This document shows positions 25,887 to 33,163 of a DNA stretch of 64,000 nucleotides, piece after piece. The stretch's first letter is position 1. Each line of letters opens with the position of its first letter. Made by a program: the position numbers and the translations under genes. The DNA comes from Marimonas lutisalis. Its GTDB lineage: Bacteria > Pseudomonadota > Alphaproteobacteria > Rhodobacterales > Rhodobacteraceae. The stretch lies in contig NZ_SKCI01000002.1 in the NCBI RefSeq assembly GCF_005434965.1, positions 678,001 to 742,000 on the forward strand. The letters run 5' to 3'. The notes beneath the pieces were generated by a model. It had not been told where the DNA came from. It saw nothing but the letters and a program-made list of their open reading frames with translations, and did no database searches.

Positions 25887-27338
25887 ATGCTTGACCTGAT
25901 CAACGTGAGTTACGACACGCAGATACCCAACAACGTGGGGCTGAGCTCTGACAAGAAGGTGCTGAAGGCGCTGGAAAAATGGCATCCGGGCTATATCGAC
26001 TGGTGGAACAAGCTCATTCCGCAGAATTTCCAGGAATCGCTGGTCTACCTGCGAACAGCCGTGTCCGTTGATCCGAAAGGCTGGGCCAAGTTCGACTATG
26101 TGAAGATGCCGGAATACCGCTGGGGCGTTCTGCTGGCGCCGCAGGTCGAGGACCGCCGCATCCCTTGTGGTGAGCATGCCGGCGAGCCCGCCTGGCAGGA
26201 GGTTCCGGGCGAGTATCGCAACATGCTCAAGCGCCTGATCGTGATCCAGGGCGACACCGAGCCGGCAAGCGTGGAGCAACAGCGGCTTCTGGCGCTGACC
26301 GCGCCGTCGCTTTACGACATGCGCAACCTGTTCCAGGTGAACGTGGAAGAGGGCCGCCACCTGTGGGCCATGGTTTACCTGCTGCACAAGTATTTCGGCC
26401 GCGATGGCCGCGAAGAGGCCGATGACCTGCTGCGACGCCAGTCGGGCAGCGAAGAGGCGCCGCGGATGCTGGGTGCGTTCAACGAGGAGACGCCGGATTG
26501 GCTGTCGTTCTTCATGTTCACCTATTTCACCGACCGCGACGGCAAGATGCAGCTGGAAAGCCTGGCGCAATCGGGCTTTGACCCGCTGAGCCGCACCTGT
26601 CGCTTCATGCTGACCGAGGAAGCGCACCACATGTTCGTGGGTGAAACCGGCGTGGGCCGCACCATCCAGCGCACCTGCGAGGTGATGAAGGAAAACGGCA
26701 TCGAAGATCCCTATGAGATCGACCGTATCCGTGCGCTGGGCGTCATTGACCTGCCGCTGATCCAGAAGAAGCTGAACCTGCATTATACGCTCAGCCTTGA
26801 TCTGTTCGGGCAGGAAGTGTCGACCAACGCGGCCAACGCGTTCAACGCGGGGATCAAGGGCCGCTACCAGGAGCATCGCCTGACTGACGATCACAAGCTG
26901 ACGGGCGACACCTACAAGGTTTGGGATATCGTCGACGGCAAGATCGTCCAGCACGAGGTGCCGGCCCTGACGGCAATCAACATGCGCCTGCGCGACGACT
27001 ACACCCGCGATGCCGCCGGTGGCGTTGGACGCTGGAACAAGATCATCGAGAAGTCCGGGATCGACTTCGAGCTGAAGCTGCCGCACGAGGCGTTCAACCG
27101 GAAGATTGGAGTCTTTGCCGACAAGCTGATCGATCCCGAAGGCAATTTCGTGAGCGGTGCCGAGTATGACGCGGGCGAGCCGAACTGGCTGCCCAGCCAT
27201 GCCGACGGCGATTTCATCCAGTCGCTGATGAAGCCGGAATACGAGCCGGGTAAATACGCCCGCTGGATTGCGCCGCCGAAGGTGGGCATCGACAACAAGC
27301 CGGGCGACTTCGAATACGTGAAGCTTGCCATGGCGTGA
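25887..27338 (+). CDS. boxB: Benzoyl-CoA 2,3-epoxidase, oxygenase subunit BoxB
   Basis: 483-residue class I di-iron oxygenase that inserts one oxygen of O2 into benzoyl-CoA to give 2,3-epoxybenzoyl-CoA, taking electrons from BoxA. N-terminal NVSYDTQIPNNVGL and DWWNKLIPQNFQ are BoxB hallmarks. The di-iron ligands lie in paired ExxH motifs: VNVEEGRHLWAM and LTEEAHHMFVGE, with IQGDTEPASVEQQR supplying the first Glu. Full length. AAGGAGGAAC before the ATG is a strong ribosome site. Two large hairpins follow. Confidence 0.96.
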   Translation: MLDLINVSYDTQIPNNVGLSSDKKVLKALEKWHPGYIDWWNKLIPQNFQESLVYLRTAVSVDPKGWAKFDYVKMPEYRWGVLLAPQVEDRRIPCGEHAGEPAWQEVPGEYRNMLKRLIVIQGDTEPASVEQQRLLALTAPSLYDMRNLFQVNVEEGRHLWAMVYLLHKYFGRDGREEADDLLRRQSGSEEAPRMLGAFNEETPDWLSFFMFTYFTDRDGKMQLESLAQSGFDPLSRTCRFMLTEEAHHMFVGETGVGRTIQRTCEVMKENGIEDPYEIDRIRALGVIDLPLIQKKLNLHYTLSLDLFGQEVSTNAANAFNAGIKGRYQEHRLTDDHKLTGDTYKVWDIVDGKIVQHEVPALTAINMRLRDDYTRDAAGGVGRWNKIIEKSGIDFELKLPHEAFNRKIGVFADKLIDPEGNFVSGAEYDAGEPNWLPSHADGDFIQSLMKPEYEPGKYARWIAPPKVGIDNKPGDFEYVKLAMA

Positions 27339-27341
27339 TCC

Positions 27342-27365
27342 GGTCCTTGATCTGAAGCAAGGACC
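27342..27365 (+). terminator. Hairpin 1 after boxB
   Basis: Perfect 8-bp stem GGTCCTTG / CAAGGACC with an 8-base loop, starting 4 bases after the boxB stop. No U-run. Together with the next hairpin it probably protects boxB mRNA, since BoxB oxygenase may be needed in excess over downstream products. Confidence 0.55.
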
Positions 27366-27368
27366 CGC

Positions 27369-27400
27369 GCGCCCGGAGCGTGGCAGCACGTTCCGGGCGC
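27369..27400 (+). terminator. Hairpin 2 after boxB
   Basis: Nine-base arms GCGCCCGGA / TCCGGGCGC enclosing an inner CGTG-GCAG-CACG stem-loop with one G/T mismatch between them; 13 base pairs overall. Three bases after hairpin 1 and 20 bases before the next gene. No U-run, so it is more likely an RNA-stability element or partial terminator than a full stop. Confidence 0.6.
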
Positions 27401-27420
27401 CTTAAACAGGGAGAACCGGT

Positions 27421-27606
27421 ATGACCGCGATGAATATCACCAGAAGCCGGGGCGAGACACGCCATTCCAAGGCGATTGCCGACCGCGTGGCGCGGTTGGG
27501 CGTGCCCTGCGTGGGCTGCACCAACTGCCGTGGCCTGTGCAAGGAATTGATCGAGGCGATGATCGTGCCGGAAGTCGTTCTGAAGAGTAAGCGTGAGACG
27601 GTATGA
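27421..27606 (+). CDS. 61-residue Cys-rich protein of the box operon
   Basis: Small basic protein with four closely spaced cysteines, VPCVGCTNCRGLC (C-x2-C-x2-C-x3-C), at residues 30-40. This spacing is like a compact iron-sulfur or zinc knot. GGGAGAACC precedes the start, and its stop overlaps the boxA start (ATGA), so it is translated with BoxA. I do not recognise the family. Coupling to an electron-transfer subunit with two 4Fe-4S clusters suggests a role in BoxA/BoxB assembly or electron transfer; this is inference. Confidence 0.75.
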   Translation: MTAMNITRSRGETRHSKAIADRVARLGVPCVGCTNCRGLCKELIEAMIVPEVVLKSKRETV

Positions 27607-28790
27607 ACAAGCCTGTCAAACAACACCTGATCGACCCGGAAATCTGCATCCGCTGCTACACCTGCGAGATGACCTGCCCGATCGAAGCGATCACCCATGA
27701 TGACATGAATGTCGTGGTGGATGCCGAGAAGTGCAATTTCTGCATGGATTGCATCCCGGTGTGCCCGACCGGTTCGATCGATGAATGGCGGGTGGTGAAC
27801 ACGCCTTATTCGCTGGAAGAGCAGTTCGAATGGACAGAACTGCCCGAGCAGGAAGACCTGGGTCAGAGTGAGGCCGAGACAGGCCTGGAAGCGATCGACG
27901 AGGCGATGGCGGCCCTGCTGGCCGAAGCCCATGCTGGCGCGGGCGGCAAGGCCGTGGCGCCCAGATCGGCGGCCAAGCCGTCGGTCAACCTCTACACGCT
28001 GGGAAAACCCGCCGTGGCCAAGGTGCAGGGCAACTACCGGCTGACCGATGATCCCGATCACGACGTGCGCCACATCATCCTGGATCTGGGCGGGCAGCCT
28101 TTCCCGGTTTTGGAGGGGCAGAGCGTGGGGATAATCCCGCCGGGCGAGGATGAAAGCGGCAAGCCGCACCTGCCGCGTCTCTATTCGATTTCCAGCCCGC
28201 GCGATGGCGAACGTCCCAACTACAACAACATTTCCCTGACGGTGAAGCGCGAACAGGGCGGTCTCTGCTCGAACTATGTCTGCGATCTGGAAAAGGGCGA
28301 CGAAGTTCAGCTGACCGGACCGTTCGGAGCGACCTTCCTGATGCCGGACGATGCGGATGCGCGGCTTCTGATGGTGTGCACGGGCACTGGAAGCGCGCCG
28401 ATGCGCGCCTTCACCATGCGCCGCCAGCGTGCGGTTGGTGGCAAATCGGGTGGCATGCTGATGTTCTTCGGCGCGCGGAACCCGGAGAGCCTGCCCTATT
28501 TCGGGCCGTTGAAGAAAGTGCCCGAGGCACTGCTCAAGCAGCACCTGGTCTATTCCCGCGTGGACGGCCAACCCAAGGAATACGTGCAGGACCGGATGAT
28601 GGCCGAGGAAGAAGCCGTGGCCGAAATGTTGACCGACCCCAACACGCATATCTACATCTGCGGCCTGAAAGGCATGGAGGAAGGCGTGGAACATGCGCTG
28701 ACCAACATCGCCGAGAGCATCGGGCAACCCTGGGCCGCCCTGCGCGACGTGATGCGCAGCGAAGGGCGCTATCACGTGGAAACATACTGA
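27603..28790 (+). CDS. boxA: Benzoyl-CoA 2,3-epoxidase reductase subunit BoxA
   Basis: 395-residue iron-sulfur flavoprotein that passes NADPH electrons to BoxB. Two N-terminal 4Fe-4S motifs, CIRCYTCEMTCP and CNFCMDCIPVCP, then an acidic/Ala linker (about residues 80-125) and a ferredoxin-NADP reductase-like module. FAD contacts are in LPRLYSISSPR and GGLCSNYVCDL; the NADP region is MVCTGTGSAPMRAF; the C-terminal aromatic residue ends HVETY. The start overlaps the Cys-rich small gene. Confidence 0.96.
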   Translation: MNKPVKQHLIDPEICIRCYTCEMTCPIEAITHDDMNVVVDAEKCNFCMDCIPVCPTGSIDEWRVVNTPYSLEEQFEWTELPEQEDLGQSEAETGLEAIDEAMAALLAEAHAGAGGKAVAPRSAAKPSVNLYTLGKPAVAKVQGNYRLTDDPDHDVRHIILDLGGQPFPVLEGQSVGIIPPGEDESGKPHLPRLYSISSPRDGERPNYNNISLTVKREQGGLCSNYVCDLEKGDEVQLTGPFGATFLMPDDADARLLMVCTGTGSAPMRAFTMRRQRAVGGKSGGMLMFFGARNPESLPYFGPLKKVPEALLKQHLVYSRVDGQPKEYVQDRMMAEEEAVAEMLTDPNTHIYICGLKGMEEGVEHALTNIAESIGQPWAALRDVMRSEGRYHVETY

Positions 28791-28792
28791 AT

Positions 28793-29239
28793 ATGAAGAC
28801 CAGATCGGGCCAGCCGCCCTTTGAACACGAAATTCGCGTTACCTGGGGCGACTGCGATCCGGCCAAGATTGCCTATACAGGGCGGATCCCGAACTGGGCG
28901 CTGGATGCGATCAATGCCTGGTGGGAGCACCATCTGGGCGGGGATGGCTGGTACCAGATGGAACTGGACCGGGGCTATGGCACGCCCTTCGTGCATATGA
29001 GCCTGGATTTCCGGCACGTGATCACCCCGCGCCACCGACTGATTTGCACGGTGGCGCCGACCCGGTTGGGCAATAGCTCGATCGCGTTCCGGGTCGAGGG
29101 ATATCAGGACGGCAAGCTGTGTTTCGAAGGGCAGTTCGTGTGCGTTTTCATCGTCTCGGAAAGCTTTGCCCCGCGCGGCGCACCCGCTGAAATCCGCGAG
29201 ATCGTCGAACCGCTGATCGTGGAAATGCCTGAAAAATAG
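28793..29239 (+). CDS. Hotdog-fold acyl-CoA thioesterase (4-hydroxybenzoyl-CoA thioesterase type)
   Basis: 148-residue single hotdog domain. The active-site region VTWGDCDPAKIAYTGRIPNW has the Asp of the 4-HBT family. The start at 28793 lies 2 bases after the boxA stop, so it is part of the box transcript. It probably hydrolyses benzoyl-CoA or a related aromatic CoA ester to recycle CoA when the pathway stalls. Such a gene is common in box clusters; the specific substrate is inferred. Confidence 0.88.
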   Translation: MKTRSGQPPFEHEIRVTWGDCDPAKIAYTGRIPNWALDAINAWWEHHLGGDGWYQMELDRGYGTPFVHMSLDFRHVITPRHRLICTVAPTRLGNSSIAFRVEGYQDGKLCFEGQFVCVFIVSESFAPRGAPAEIREIVEPLIVEMPEK

Positions 29240-29303
29240 TGCGTATTGCATGGCGGGTTGCGCTGGATCAATTGATTCAGATGCAAATGGGCGCTATGTT
29301 TTG

Positions 29304-29318
29304 TGCATTATTTTTCAT
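29304..29318 (+). promoter_or_regulatory. Candidate BoxR operator before boxR
   Basis: TGCA-TTATTT-TTCA-T, the weakest of five copies (right half TTCA), 11 bases before the boxR ATG. Position suggests autoregulation by blocking transcription start or early elongation. A further TGCA stands alone at 29282 and at 29247. Confidence 0.4.
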
Positions 29319-29329
29319 GTAGGGTGCGA

Positions 29330-30247
29330 ATGTCCGAGATCACCAATTTCCGTGGCGAGGTTGCGCGGCTGCATGATGAAGCCTCGGCTGATATCGCTGC
29401 CGAAGCATTGCTGAAACGCGTTGGCGAGCGTGTGCGCCGCGCGCGCGAGCGCAAGGGAATTCCGCGCCGGGTGCTGTCGGAAAAATCTGGCGTGTCGCCG
29501 CGCTACCTGGCACAGCTTGAAGCCGGAGCGGGCAATATTTCGATCGGGCTCCTGCAACGGGTCGCGAGCGCGCTGGATCACCGCATAGAATGGCTGGTGG
29601 GCGAGGATGACCCGTGGACGTCGGACGTGGTGAAGGTGGCGCGGCTGTTCCGGGTGGCCAATGCGAAGGTTCAGACCACGGTTCTGGAGACGCTGAACGC
29701 GATCGAGTTTCATACTGCGCGGGCACAGCGGGTCTGCCTGATCGGGTTGAGAGGTGCCGGCAAATCGACATTGGGCCGGATGGCAGGCGCGGCGTTGAAT
29801 ATCCCCTTCGTCGAGTTGAACCGCGATATCGAGGAACACAGCGGCATGCCCATTGACGAGGTGATGGCGCTTTACGGGCAGGACGGGTACCGCAACCTCG
29901 AGGCGCAGGCGCTGCGCCGCGTGATCGAAACGCATGATACGATGATCCTGGCTGTGGCAGGCGGGATCGTGGCAGACCCGGAAACCTTCGGCATGTTGCT
30001 GAACCATTTTCACACGATCTGGATTCGCACGTCGCCAGAAGAGCACATGACCCGTGTGCGCGAGCAGGGCGACGAGCGACCAATGGCGGGCATGCCTGAG
30101 GCGATGGACCAGCTGCGTGCGATCCTGTCGAGCCGCGAGCCGCTTTATGAAAAGGCGCTTGCGCAGGTGGATACGGCAGGGCGAACGCCGGAGGAGTCGC
30201 TGCACGATCTGCTGGACGTGATCGAGCGCCACAGGTTTCTGGCCTGA
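29330..30247 (+). CDS. boxR: Benzoyl-CoA-responsive regulator BoxR/BzdR (XRE HTH plus shikimate-kinase-like domain)
   Basis: 305-residue two-domain regulator. The N-terminal XRE helix-turn-helix (about residues 25-95) contains RERKGIPRRVLSEKSGVSPRYL. A linker follows, and the C-terminal domain (about 135-300) looks like shikimate kinase: P-loop LIGLRGAGKSTLGRMAG, then VELNRDIEEHSGM, and AVAGGIVADPE. In BzdR the kinase-like domain binds benzoyl-CoA as inducer and the protein represses its operon. The start at 29330 (MSEITNF) is preferred to 29303, which lies in the candidate operator. It has the same strand as the box genes, with its own AT-rich promoter gap. Confidence 0.93.
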   Translation: MSEITNFRGEVARLHDEASADIAAEALLKRVGERVRRARERKGIPRRVLSEKSGVSPRYLAQLEAGAGNISIGLLQRVASALDHRIEWLVGEDDPWTSDVVKVARLFRVANAKVQTTVLETLNAIEFHTARAQRVCLIGLRGAGKSTLGRMAGAALNIPFVELNRDIEEHSGMPIDEVMALYGQDGYRNLEAQALRRVIETHDTMILAVAGGIVADPETFGMLLNHFHTIWIRTSPEEHMTRVREQGDERPMAGMPEAMDQLRAILSSREPLYEKALAQVDTAGRTPEESLHDLLDVIERHRFLA

Positions 30248-30280
30248 TTTCGGGGCTGCATCCGGACACGGGGCCGAAAT
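30247..30280 (+). terminator. Possible terminator after boxR
   Basis: ATTTCGG (30247-30253) and CCGAAAT (30274-30280) form a 7-bp stem around a 20-base loop, overlapping the last base of the boxR stop codon. No U-run; weak call. The rest of the 222-base gap to the SPOR gene shows nothing further I can assign. Confidence 0.3.
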
Positions 30281-30469
30281 TCGCGATATGCTGGGCCGTG
30301 GGTGCGGGAAAATCCGCCGAAGTCGGTGCGCAGACTTTCCATGACGCCTTCATCACGCTAAACTGAAGTTGCTTTGACTGCGGTTGCGCGGACAGGGCAT
30401 GAGGACGTGCATGGCGAAATACCGGTCTATCCGGAACAACAACAGGCCATATCGGGCAGAGGAAAACGC

Positions 30470-31357
30470 ATGAAGTTCAAAGCGTTGAGCAAGAACGGAC
30501 CGGTGCGCGCCGGACGGCTGGCCGCTTCTATCGGGGTGCTGATGGCGCTTTCGGCCTGCGAAGAGGGCGCGAATTTCAACCTGTTTCAGAAAAAACCGGC
30601 AGAAGCCGAAGATGGCGTTGCAGCAACCAGCGCAGGCGGCAAGACCGTTGAGCGCGATGTCGAGGCGCCCGAGGTGTTCCAGGTGACCGAGGCCGGTTTG
30701 TGGGACGGGCGACCATCGCTGGGGGGCGTCTGGGTGGCGCATCCGGACGTGAAAGACCCCGAACGGGTGATCATTCGCAACACGAGCAACAACAAGTTCG
30801 TCGTCGGTGCGCTGTTCCGGCGCGAGCGAGAAAACCCTGGACCGCGTCTTCAGGTGTCGTCGGATGCGGCCGAGGCCCTAGGCATGCTGGCCGGTCAACC
30901 GTCGCAACTCAACGTGACGGCACTGCGCCGCGAGGAAGTGGCCGAAGAACCACCGGTTGAAGAAACCGCAGCGCTCGATGCCCCGGACGAGGTGAAAGCC
31001 ACGGCGCTTGACCCGGTGGCCGGCGCCGCGGCAGCGATCGACGCGGCCGCGGCGCAGGACACGCAAACTGCCGCTGCCGCCGCTGCTGCGCCGAAACCCG
31101 CCGCCAAGCCGAAGCCCTCAGGGCTTGCCAAGCCCTATATCCAGATCGGGATATTCAGCGTCGAGAAGAACGCCAACAACACCGCGGTCGCGATGCGGCA
31201 GGCGGGCATGGTGCCGACGGTCAAGAAGCAGAAGCTGAAGGGCAAGACCTTCTGGAGGGTTCTGGTCGGACCGGCAACTAACAGCGCGGAACGGGCGGCG
31301 CTGTTGAAAAAGATCAAGGCATCGGGCTTTACTGACGCATATTTCGTGACGAACTGA
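30470..31357 (+). CDS. SPOR-domain lipoprotein
   Basis: 295-residue exported protein. The N-terminus MKFKALSKNG..GVLMALSAC has a lipobox with acylated Cys30. The middle is low-complexity, Ala/Pro/Glu-rich (about residues 160-215), and the last 75 residues are a SPOR domain (KPYIQIGIFSVEKNANNTA, then WRVLVGPATNSAERAALL). SPOR domains bind glycan strands stripped of stem peptides at the division septum. It sits 13 bases before a D-Ala-D-Ala carboxypeptidase gene, so both probably act on peptidoglycan. GAGG upstream of 30470 fixes the start. Confidence 0.9.
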   Translation: MKFKALSKNGPVRAGRLAASIGVLMALSACEEGANFNLFQKKPAEAEDGVAATSAGGKTVERDVEAPEVFQVTEAGLWDGRPSLGGVWVAHPDVKDPERVIIRNTSNNKFVVGALFRRERENPGPRLQVSSDAAEALGMLAGQPSQLNVTALRREEVAEEPPVEETAALDAPDEVKATALDPVAGAAAAIDAAAAQDTQTAAAAAAAPKPAAKPKPSGLAKPYIQIGIFSVEKNANNTAVAMRQAGMVPTVKKQKLKGKTFWRVLVGPATNSAERAALLKKIKASGFTDAYFVTN

Positions 31358-31370
31358 GCCTGAGTCGCCC

Positions 31371-32540
31371 ATGCCTGGACTGATCAATCGCCTATTTCCC
31401 GGCCTTCTGGCCCTGTTGCTGTTTGCCCTGCCTGCCAATGCCTTCGAAACCAAGGCGCGCGCGGCCTTCGTGCTGGACCAGACGACCGGGACCGTTCTTT
31501 TGTCGAAAAACGCCGATCAGCCATTGCCTCCGGCTTCGATGAGCAAGCTGATGACGCTTTATGTGGCCTTCGAGGCAATCCGTGATGGCCGGCTGTCTGT
31601 TGGCGAACGGTTGCCGGTTTCCAGTCACGCGATGAGCTATGGCGGATCGACGATGTTCCTGGATACCACGGACCGGGTAAAGGTCGAAGACCTGCTGCGC
31701 GGGATTATCGTGCTGTCAGGCAATGATGCCTGCGCGGTGATCGCGGAGGCGCTGAGCCCGGACGGCACCGAGGCGGGTTTCGCGCGGTTCATGACGCAAC
31801 GCGCCCAGCAGATGGGTATGACCAACTCGACCTTTGCCAATTCCAATGGTTGGCCGGCCCCGGGTCACCGGATGAGCATGCGGGACCTGGCGTTGTTGGC
31901 GAACCGGATCATCAGCGACTTCCCGGAATTCTACCCGATGTTCGCCGAGCAGGAATTCAAGTTCGACGGGCGCGCACCGCAGAATGCGCGTAATCGGAAT
32001 CCTCTTCTGGGCCTAGGCATCGGGGCAGATGGCCTCAAGACGGGGCACACGAACGAGGCGGGTTATGGTCTGGTCGGATCGGCTGTCCAGGGAGACCGGC
32101 GCGTGATCTTCGTGGTTTCGGGCCTGGATACGGCGCAGGCGCGTGCTGAAGAGGCCGAGGCCATCGTTAACTGGGCCTTTCGCCAGTTTGCCCAGAAGCA
32201 GGTGATCAGGGAAGGCGAGATCCTGACCGAGGCCGAGGTGTGGATGGGTGAGACGCCGACGGTCGGATTGGCCGCGCAGGAGGATGTGAGCACGTTGGTG
32301 CCCGTGCTGGGCGCCGACAAGGTTCCGGCCGAGATTGTCTATACCGGCCCGTTCAGCGCGCCGATCCGGAAAGGCCAGGAGCTGGCCGAGTTGATCATCC
32401 GGCCCGAGGGCCTTGAGGAGACCCGCGTGAAACTGGTTGCCGATCGTGATGTGCAGAGGGGCGGGTTCATGGTGCGCATGAAGACCGTGTCGAGCATCCT
32501 GATCGACCGTCTCAACAAGGGTCCCGAGGGCGCGTTTTGA
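31371..32540 (+). CDS. dacA: D-alanyl-D-alanine carboxypeptidase (PBP5/6 class)
   Basis: 389-residue low-molecular-weight penicillin-binding protein that removes the terminal D-Ala of stem peptides. Signal peptide ends at PANA-FETK (residue 24). Active-site motifs are Ser56-Met-Ser-Lys59 (ASMSKLM), SGN (VLSGNDACA) and KTG (DGLKTGHTNEAG). The C-terminal PBP5-type beta domain (about 280-380) has IRKGQELAELII and an amphipathic end that may anchor to the membrane. It follows the SPOR lipoprotein and its stop overlaps the tmk TTG start. Confidence 0.94.
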   Translation: MPGLINRLFPGLLALLLFALPANAFETKARAAFVLDQTTGTVLLSKNADQPLPPASMSKLMTLYVAFEAIRDGRLSVGERLPVSSHAMSYGGSTMFLDTTDRVKVEDLLRGIIVLSGNDACAVIAEALSPDGTEAGFARFMTQRAQQMGMTNSTFANSNGWPAPGHRMSMRDLALLANRIISDFPEFYPMFAEQEFKFDGRAPQNARNRNPLLGLGIGADGLKTGHTNEAGYGLVGSAVQGDRRVIFVVSGLDTAQARAEEAEAIVNWAFRQFAQKQVIREGEILTEAEVWMGETPTVGLAAQEDVSTLVPVLGADKVPAEIVYTGPFSAPIRKGQELAELIIRPEGLEETRVKLVADRDVQRGGFMVRMKTVSSILIDRLNKGPEGAF

Positions 32541-33163
32541 ACGGTGCAGGCAGGTTTATCACCTTCGAAGGCATCGACGGGTCGGGAAAGTCAACACAGG
32601 CAAGACACCTGGACGGGCGCCTGCGCGAGGAAGGCTATGATACGCTTCTGACGCGTGAGCCCGGTGGTTCACCCGGGGCGGAGGAAATCCGCGCACTGGT
32701 CCTGGAAGGCGATCCCGACCGCTGGTCGGCGGAAACCGAGATCCTGCTTTTCACGGCGGCGCGCCGTGACCACCTGGAGCGGACCATTTGGCCGGCGCTT
32801 GAAGCGGGCAAGGTGGTGATCTGCGACCGTTTCGTCGACAGTACGCGGATGTACCAGGGGCTGAGCCGCGGAGACCTGCGCGCGCAGGTCGATGCCCTGC
32901 ATGAATTGATGATCGGAACCGAGGCCGACCTGACATTGCTGTTCGACATGGATCCGGGGCTGGGCCATCAGCGCGCCAAGGCCCGCGCGACCGCCGAGGA
33001 GCGTTTCGAAGATTTCGGCGAAGGGCTGCAGGCGCAGATGCGGCAGGGTTTCCTGGCCCTGGCCGAAGAGTTTTCCGAGCGTTTTCGTGTGGTGGACGCA
33101 GGCCGCGAAATCGATGCTGTGGCCGAGGATGTGGCGCGGATCGTGCTGGAGCATCTGCGATGA
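32537..33163 (+). CDS. tmk: Thymidylate kinase
   Basis: 208-residue dTMP kinase. P-loop FITFEGIDGSGKSTQARHL, then LLTREPGGSPGAEEIRALVL, and CDRFVDSTRMYQG. The only start ahead of the P-loop is TTG at 32537, which overlaps the carboxypeptidase stop (TTGA); there is no ATG or GTG alternative. It makes dTDP for DNA synthesis, and the next gene encodes a clamp-loader subunit, a common pairing in bacteria. Confidence 0.95.
   Translation: MNGAGRFITFEGIDGSGKSTQARHLDGRLREEGYDTLLTREPGGSPGAEEIRALVLEGDPDRWSAETEILLFTAARRDHLERTIWPALEAGKVVICDRFVDSTRMYQGLSRGDLRAQVDALHELMIGTEADLTLLFDMDPGLGHQRAKARATAEERFEDFGEGLQAQMRQGFLALAEEFSERFRVVDAGREIDAVAEDVARIVLEHLR

Noticed and set aside
25824-27389. Long minus-strand frame across boxB
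   Set aside because: Shadow of boxB; translation is Arg/His/Leu-rich with no recognisable fold.
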